Assembly: GCA_008933995.1 (NCBI GenBank)
Contig: WARS01000016.1
Coordinates: 9,379,848-9,443,847 of the forward strand
Length of the DNA: 64,000 nt
Source of the DNA: Datnioides undecimradiatus
Lineage: Eukaryota > Chordata > Actinopteri > Lobotiformes > Datnioididae
Direction of reading: 5' to 3'
Position 1 is the first letter of the stretch. Every line of letters starts with the position of its first letter. The notes beneath the pieces were generated by a model. The model searched no databases. It was not told where the DNA came from and saw nothing but the letters and a program-made list of their open reading frames with translations. Of the stretch, positions 61,750 through 64,000 are shown piece by piece. A program made the position numbers and the translations under genes.

Positions 61750-64000
61750 ACTTAGCAGATCACTGGAGTTACTGATCTACCTCTGCCTCATTTGATTACT
61801 TTGTTTGTATTATTGTGTGAGTTCAGTGATTCTGAACCAAAACTGGTCAAAACAATTCTGGGTCTACATGGGAAATAGCATGAAAAATTTAGCAGCATCA
61901 AACTTGCCACACACACATATACCACATCTACTATTCAAAGTAAAGAAAAGTAGATAAAGTAGATGAAAATAGTTGTAATTCTCAAGTAAGAAAATTCTAC
62001 ATCTTTTTGGATCTCGTCCTTGTCTTAAAGCGCAGGCCTTGTTTAAACATCTGTCTCCTACCTTCACACATAATTGCTTATTGAAGAGCTTTTCTTCTGT
62101 AGAATTCATAGAATCTTTGTGACAAACATTCAAAAAGCAACAAGTTGTGTAAGTCTTGTTATAACACTTCTCTCTTGCTCAGATATACTTTAAATTGGCA
62201 TGTTCAGACAACTTATAACCTAAATCTGACTATCATGTTTGTGAAAAATCTGCTCTTCTATTGTCCCACTTTGACCTCTGCACTGTCATGCTTTGTTGTC
62301 TGTGCTACACATTTGAAATCGGCATTTCCTTTGCCTTGATGATTGCACTGCAAAGAATCTGTGCCAGTTTGTGCATCAAAAGATTTCAAGCCAGTGCCAG
62401 AAGCTACTCCTCAACCGTTCACTCTGACAGATATATTGCAGTATTTTTGGCTGTCCATCTCTTGTCTAAGTGGTCATTGTGCTCTGTGATTTGCTTCATT
62501 TCAGAGATAATGATATTTGTAATTTGTTGTGTGCAGTGCTCTATCATATCATTTAAGAATGACGGCACTGTGGTAAGTGAATGAGATGGAGGTTGATAGT
62601 ATTGCAGAAAGTAGTCATACCAATTGAAACAGGTGAACCTTGGTTTTGGCTTCAATGCATCATCTCAATTTCCCTAACTTTGAGCATATGTCTTGTCATA
62701 AAAAGGCATTGGTGTCATTGTGTTCAATTGGTGTTGCCTTGCAATGGTATCCATTTTAAGTGGGTGTACATTCTTTATGCTTTTGAAAGATGAAGATGAA
62801 GTTCTCCCTTTTACTGTTTGGGTTTGACACAAATATCATTCCACTATTTTCTGTTCAAATTCTTCATATGACAAGCAAAGCATTTTTTCCCTTACATAGG
62901 AAACATTTGATGGGTGTCTTTATTTAAAGAGATAATAGGCTTTCATCAGAATAAGTTGGGTTTCATTGCCTTCCTGGGTGATGTTTGGCAGATAGACAAA
63001 AGCCGTTAGAGTCCAAAACCAGCCATAGCTTTTACAAAATGTACAGATGCTACATATCCAGGCAATACAGCAGAAACTCTTGGTTTTGGAAGAGCAGTTG
63101 ACAAAACGGTGACACTTAAAGATCTATGTATTAGCTGGGGCGGAGCTGTTAATCTTACTACAGTGACTAATTTCAAAGTTCATTTCTGGAACAAGTAGTT
63201 AAAATAATCTCATTTCCAGGTCTATATAGTTCTGCGAACAGGGCACTTGGTAAACTCCCTCTGCAGGTGAAGATCATGGATGAGCTCTAGAAAGCTTCTT
63301 TATGGATCTTGAACTGACATTAGATTTGAATTGATTGATTGTTTTCAACAAAGTACTCCTAAATGAATTTCTTGTTTAGCTTACTGCTGGCTGTGAGTGC
63401 ATTCACTAATGTTAAATATCTTCTCCTGCTTTGACTCAAGACTTTTCTTGTGTCGTGCCTGACATGCTGGTTTCACTCCCTCTCATATTAATAATGTTCA
63501 GGTATCTTTTTTTTTTATTTCTCATTCCTGATTTGTAAAGTCAATTGCCCATTGTCCAGTGTCCTTGTCTTGCTCCTGTTCATGAATACTGGTCTGGTCA
63601 CTCTGTCCGTCTCACTTAATTGATTTCTAATGCTTTTCGTCTGCAATGATTCAGAAAAGAACAAATAATTTATTGTGCCAGTCTGAAGGGCATCCAGTGT
63701 GACAATGACCTTAGTGTGATGAATATCTATGAGTATCATTTCAAGAATTAGTGTTTACATATTCTATATGTCTAAATATGTTTGAAGTAAGCTGTTTAAA
63801 CATTTTTTTTCTGGGCCCAATTAACATTTTTCTAAAGATAACATATGTAAGAATAGCTTTTTATTTTAGATTACAGTAATTTTTTGTATTAAACCTGGCA
63901 GTGAGCATGTACTGAACAAAAACAGTAAAACTAATGTCAAGCAATATGTAAATTTTAAATGGTTTAGACATGAAATAAAGAATTATTGTGTTATTCTGTT
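61750..64000. other. Unassigned AT-rich sequence
   Basis: No gene or repeat recognised. Overlapping open frames up to 107 codons near 62145-62790 resemble no known family. Confidence 0.4.

Noticed and set aside
62261-62584. 107-codon Cys/Ile/Ser-rich frame that might be a membrane protein
   Set aside because: Hydrophobic only because of T-rich DNA; no signal, no family motif, and other frames in the region are equally open.

Overview
This 64 kb window looks like non-coding vertebrate DNA, most likely from a percomorph teleost fish. It is AT-rich, holds many (CA)n/(TG)n microsatellites, and has no long open frame outside mobile elements. The elements are typical of fish: a Tc1-like transposon, a Tigger/pogo-like short element, decayed mariner (SETMAR-type) and hAT (ZBED-type) transposases, hAT-like miniature elements, a Ty3/gypsy-like LTR element, and a dispersed repeat with the gttagcatgctaacat signature that I know from percomorph genomes. 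There are no operons, rRNA, tRNA or CRISPR arrays. No host gene can be named, so the window is either a gene desert or part of a very large intron.

Layout. 0.8-1.4 kb: a 600 bp pogo/Tigger-like element with TA target duplications. 1.4-13.8 kb: unique AT-rich sequence with microsatellites, a G-quadruplex-type run at 3.13 kb and one candidate host exon at 10.8 kb. 13.8-15.0 kb: a Tc1-like element carrying a 303-codon DD34E transposase frame that lacks its normal N-terminus, inserted in a palindromic dinucleotide array. 18.8-19.5 kb: a decayed mariner plus a duplicated piece of it. 21.1-21.3 kb: a hAT-type short element. 29.9-30.2 kb: a second mariner fossil, apparently of the same lineage. 39.0-39.4 kb: the C-terminal end of a decayed hAT transposase on the minus strand. 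30-50 kb: mostly unique sequence, with several stretches whose homeodomain-type TAAT cores and octamer motifs suggest conserved regulatory elements. 52.7-53.1 kb: the percomorph repeat. 53.3-55.4 kb: a young, broken LTR element whose internal part is a GC-rich, in-frame tandem-repeat array coding for Pro/Ala/Ser. 56.4-57.7 kb: a second decayed hAT (ZBED1-like) transposase on the minus strand. 60.9-61.7 kb: a hAT-like non-autonomous element with a perfect 8 bp target duplication.

The elements do not work together. The window is a record of successive insertions of different ages, from the old mariner and hAT fossils to the Tc1 copy and the LTR element, which look recent. I found no convincing new biological system. 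The points most worth a second look are the tandem-repeat interior of the LTR element, the candidate exon at 10.8 kb and the candidate conserved non-coding blocks between 31 and 49 kb. Family names come from sequence motifs and memory; no database was searched.
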